From assembly GCA_023548195.1 (NCBI GenBank), contig JAJHZJ010000808.1:2337182-2401181 (forward strand): 64,000 bases of DNA, read 5' to 3'. The notes beneath the pieces were generated by a model, which had not been told where the DNA came from, did no database searches, and was given only the letters and a program-made list of their open reading frames with translations. The position numbers and the translations under genes are program-made. This document shows, piece by piece, positions 63,868-64,000 of this stretch (positions are counted from its first letter, which is position 1; each line of letters starts with the position of its first letter). Source of the stretch: Bettongia penicillata ogilbyi (lineage: Eukaryota; Chordata; Mammalia; Diprotodontia; Potoroidae).

Positions 63868-64000
63868 CCCAAGGCAAGTCACTTCACCCTGTTCGCCTCA
63901 GTTTCTTCATTTGTAAAATGAGCTGGAGAAGGAAATGACAAACCACTCCACTGTATTTGCCAAGAAAACTCCAGATAGGGTCAAGAAGAGTCAAACATGA
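63868..64000 (+). repeat. tRNA-headed SINE, right part, running off the window
   Basis: GGCAAGTCACTTCACCCTGT, ATGAGCTGGAGAAGGAAATG and ACAAACCACTCCACTGTATT; continues the element started at 63345. Confidence 0.85.

Overview
This is a nuclear genomic window from a marsupial. Two things point there: the interspersed repeats (tRNA-headed SINEs with several different 3' tails, L1 and half-L1 elements, CR1/L2-clade LINE remains), and a single spliced vertebrate gene that I recognise as KLF3 (BKLF). I cannot assign the species from sequence alone. There are no operons, CRISPR arrays or prokaryotic features.

Layout. Positions 1-18,960 are intergenic and rich in repeats. They hold an L1 tail, a CR1/L2-type LINE, SINEs, and a CR1-clade LINE split by two antisense L1-lineage insertions. 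The younger of these, at 5,393-8,381, is a nearly complete 3 kb half-L1 (HAL1-like) element: CpG-rich 5'UTR, ORF1 with one frameshift, purine-rich 3'UTR, no ORF2, flanked by an exact 11-bp target-site duplication. A CpG island at about 19,120-21,640 holds the KLF3 promoter and non-coding first exon (donor at 20,490).

Positions 20,490-52,739 are KLF3 introns and exons. Coding exons are 33,746-33,802, 45,226-45,721, 46,415-46,568, 51,067-51,227 and 52,740-52,921, all on the + strand. They give an intact 349-residue protein with the CtBP-binding PVDLT motif, two SUMO consensus sites and three C-terminal C2H2 zinc fingers. All five junctions inside the coding sequence and its leader have GT/AG ends and consistent phases. 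Introns 1 and 2 have long stretches with few repeats. A repeat-free 3'UTR of about 3.9 kb follows, with several AATAAA signals, the last at 56,762.

Positions 56,800-64,000 are downstream intergenic sequence: SINEs, an L1 tail with a SINE inserted in it (9-bp duplication), a minisatellite, and a SINE-within-SINE at the right edge.

KLF3 is the only functional protein-coding gene I can support; other open frames are transposon remains or chance frames. I found no previously undescribed system. The most interesting structure is the three-layer LINE nest at 4,530-12,425, where two L1-lineage insertions appear to have used the same target site.
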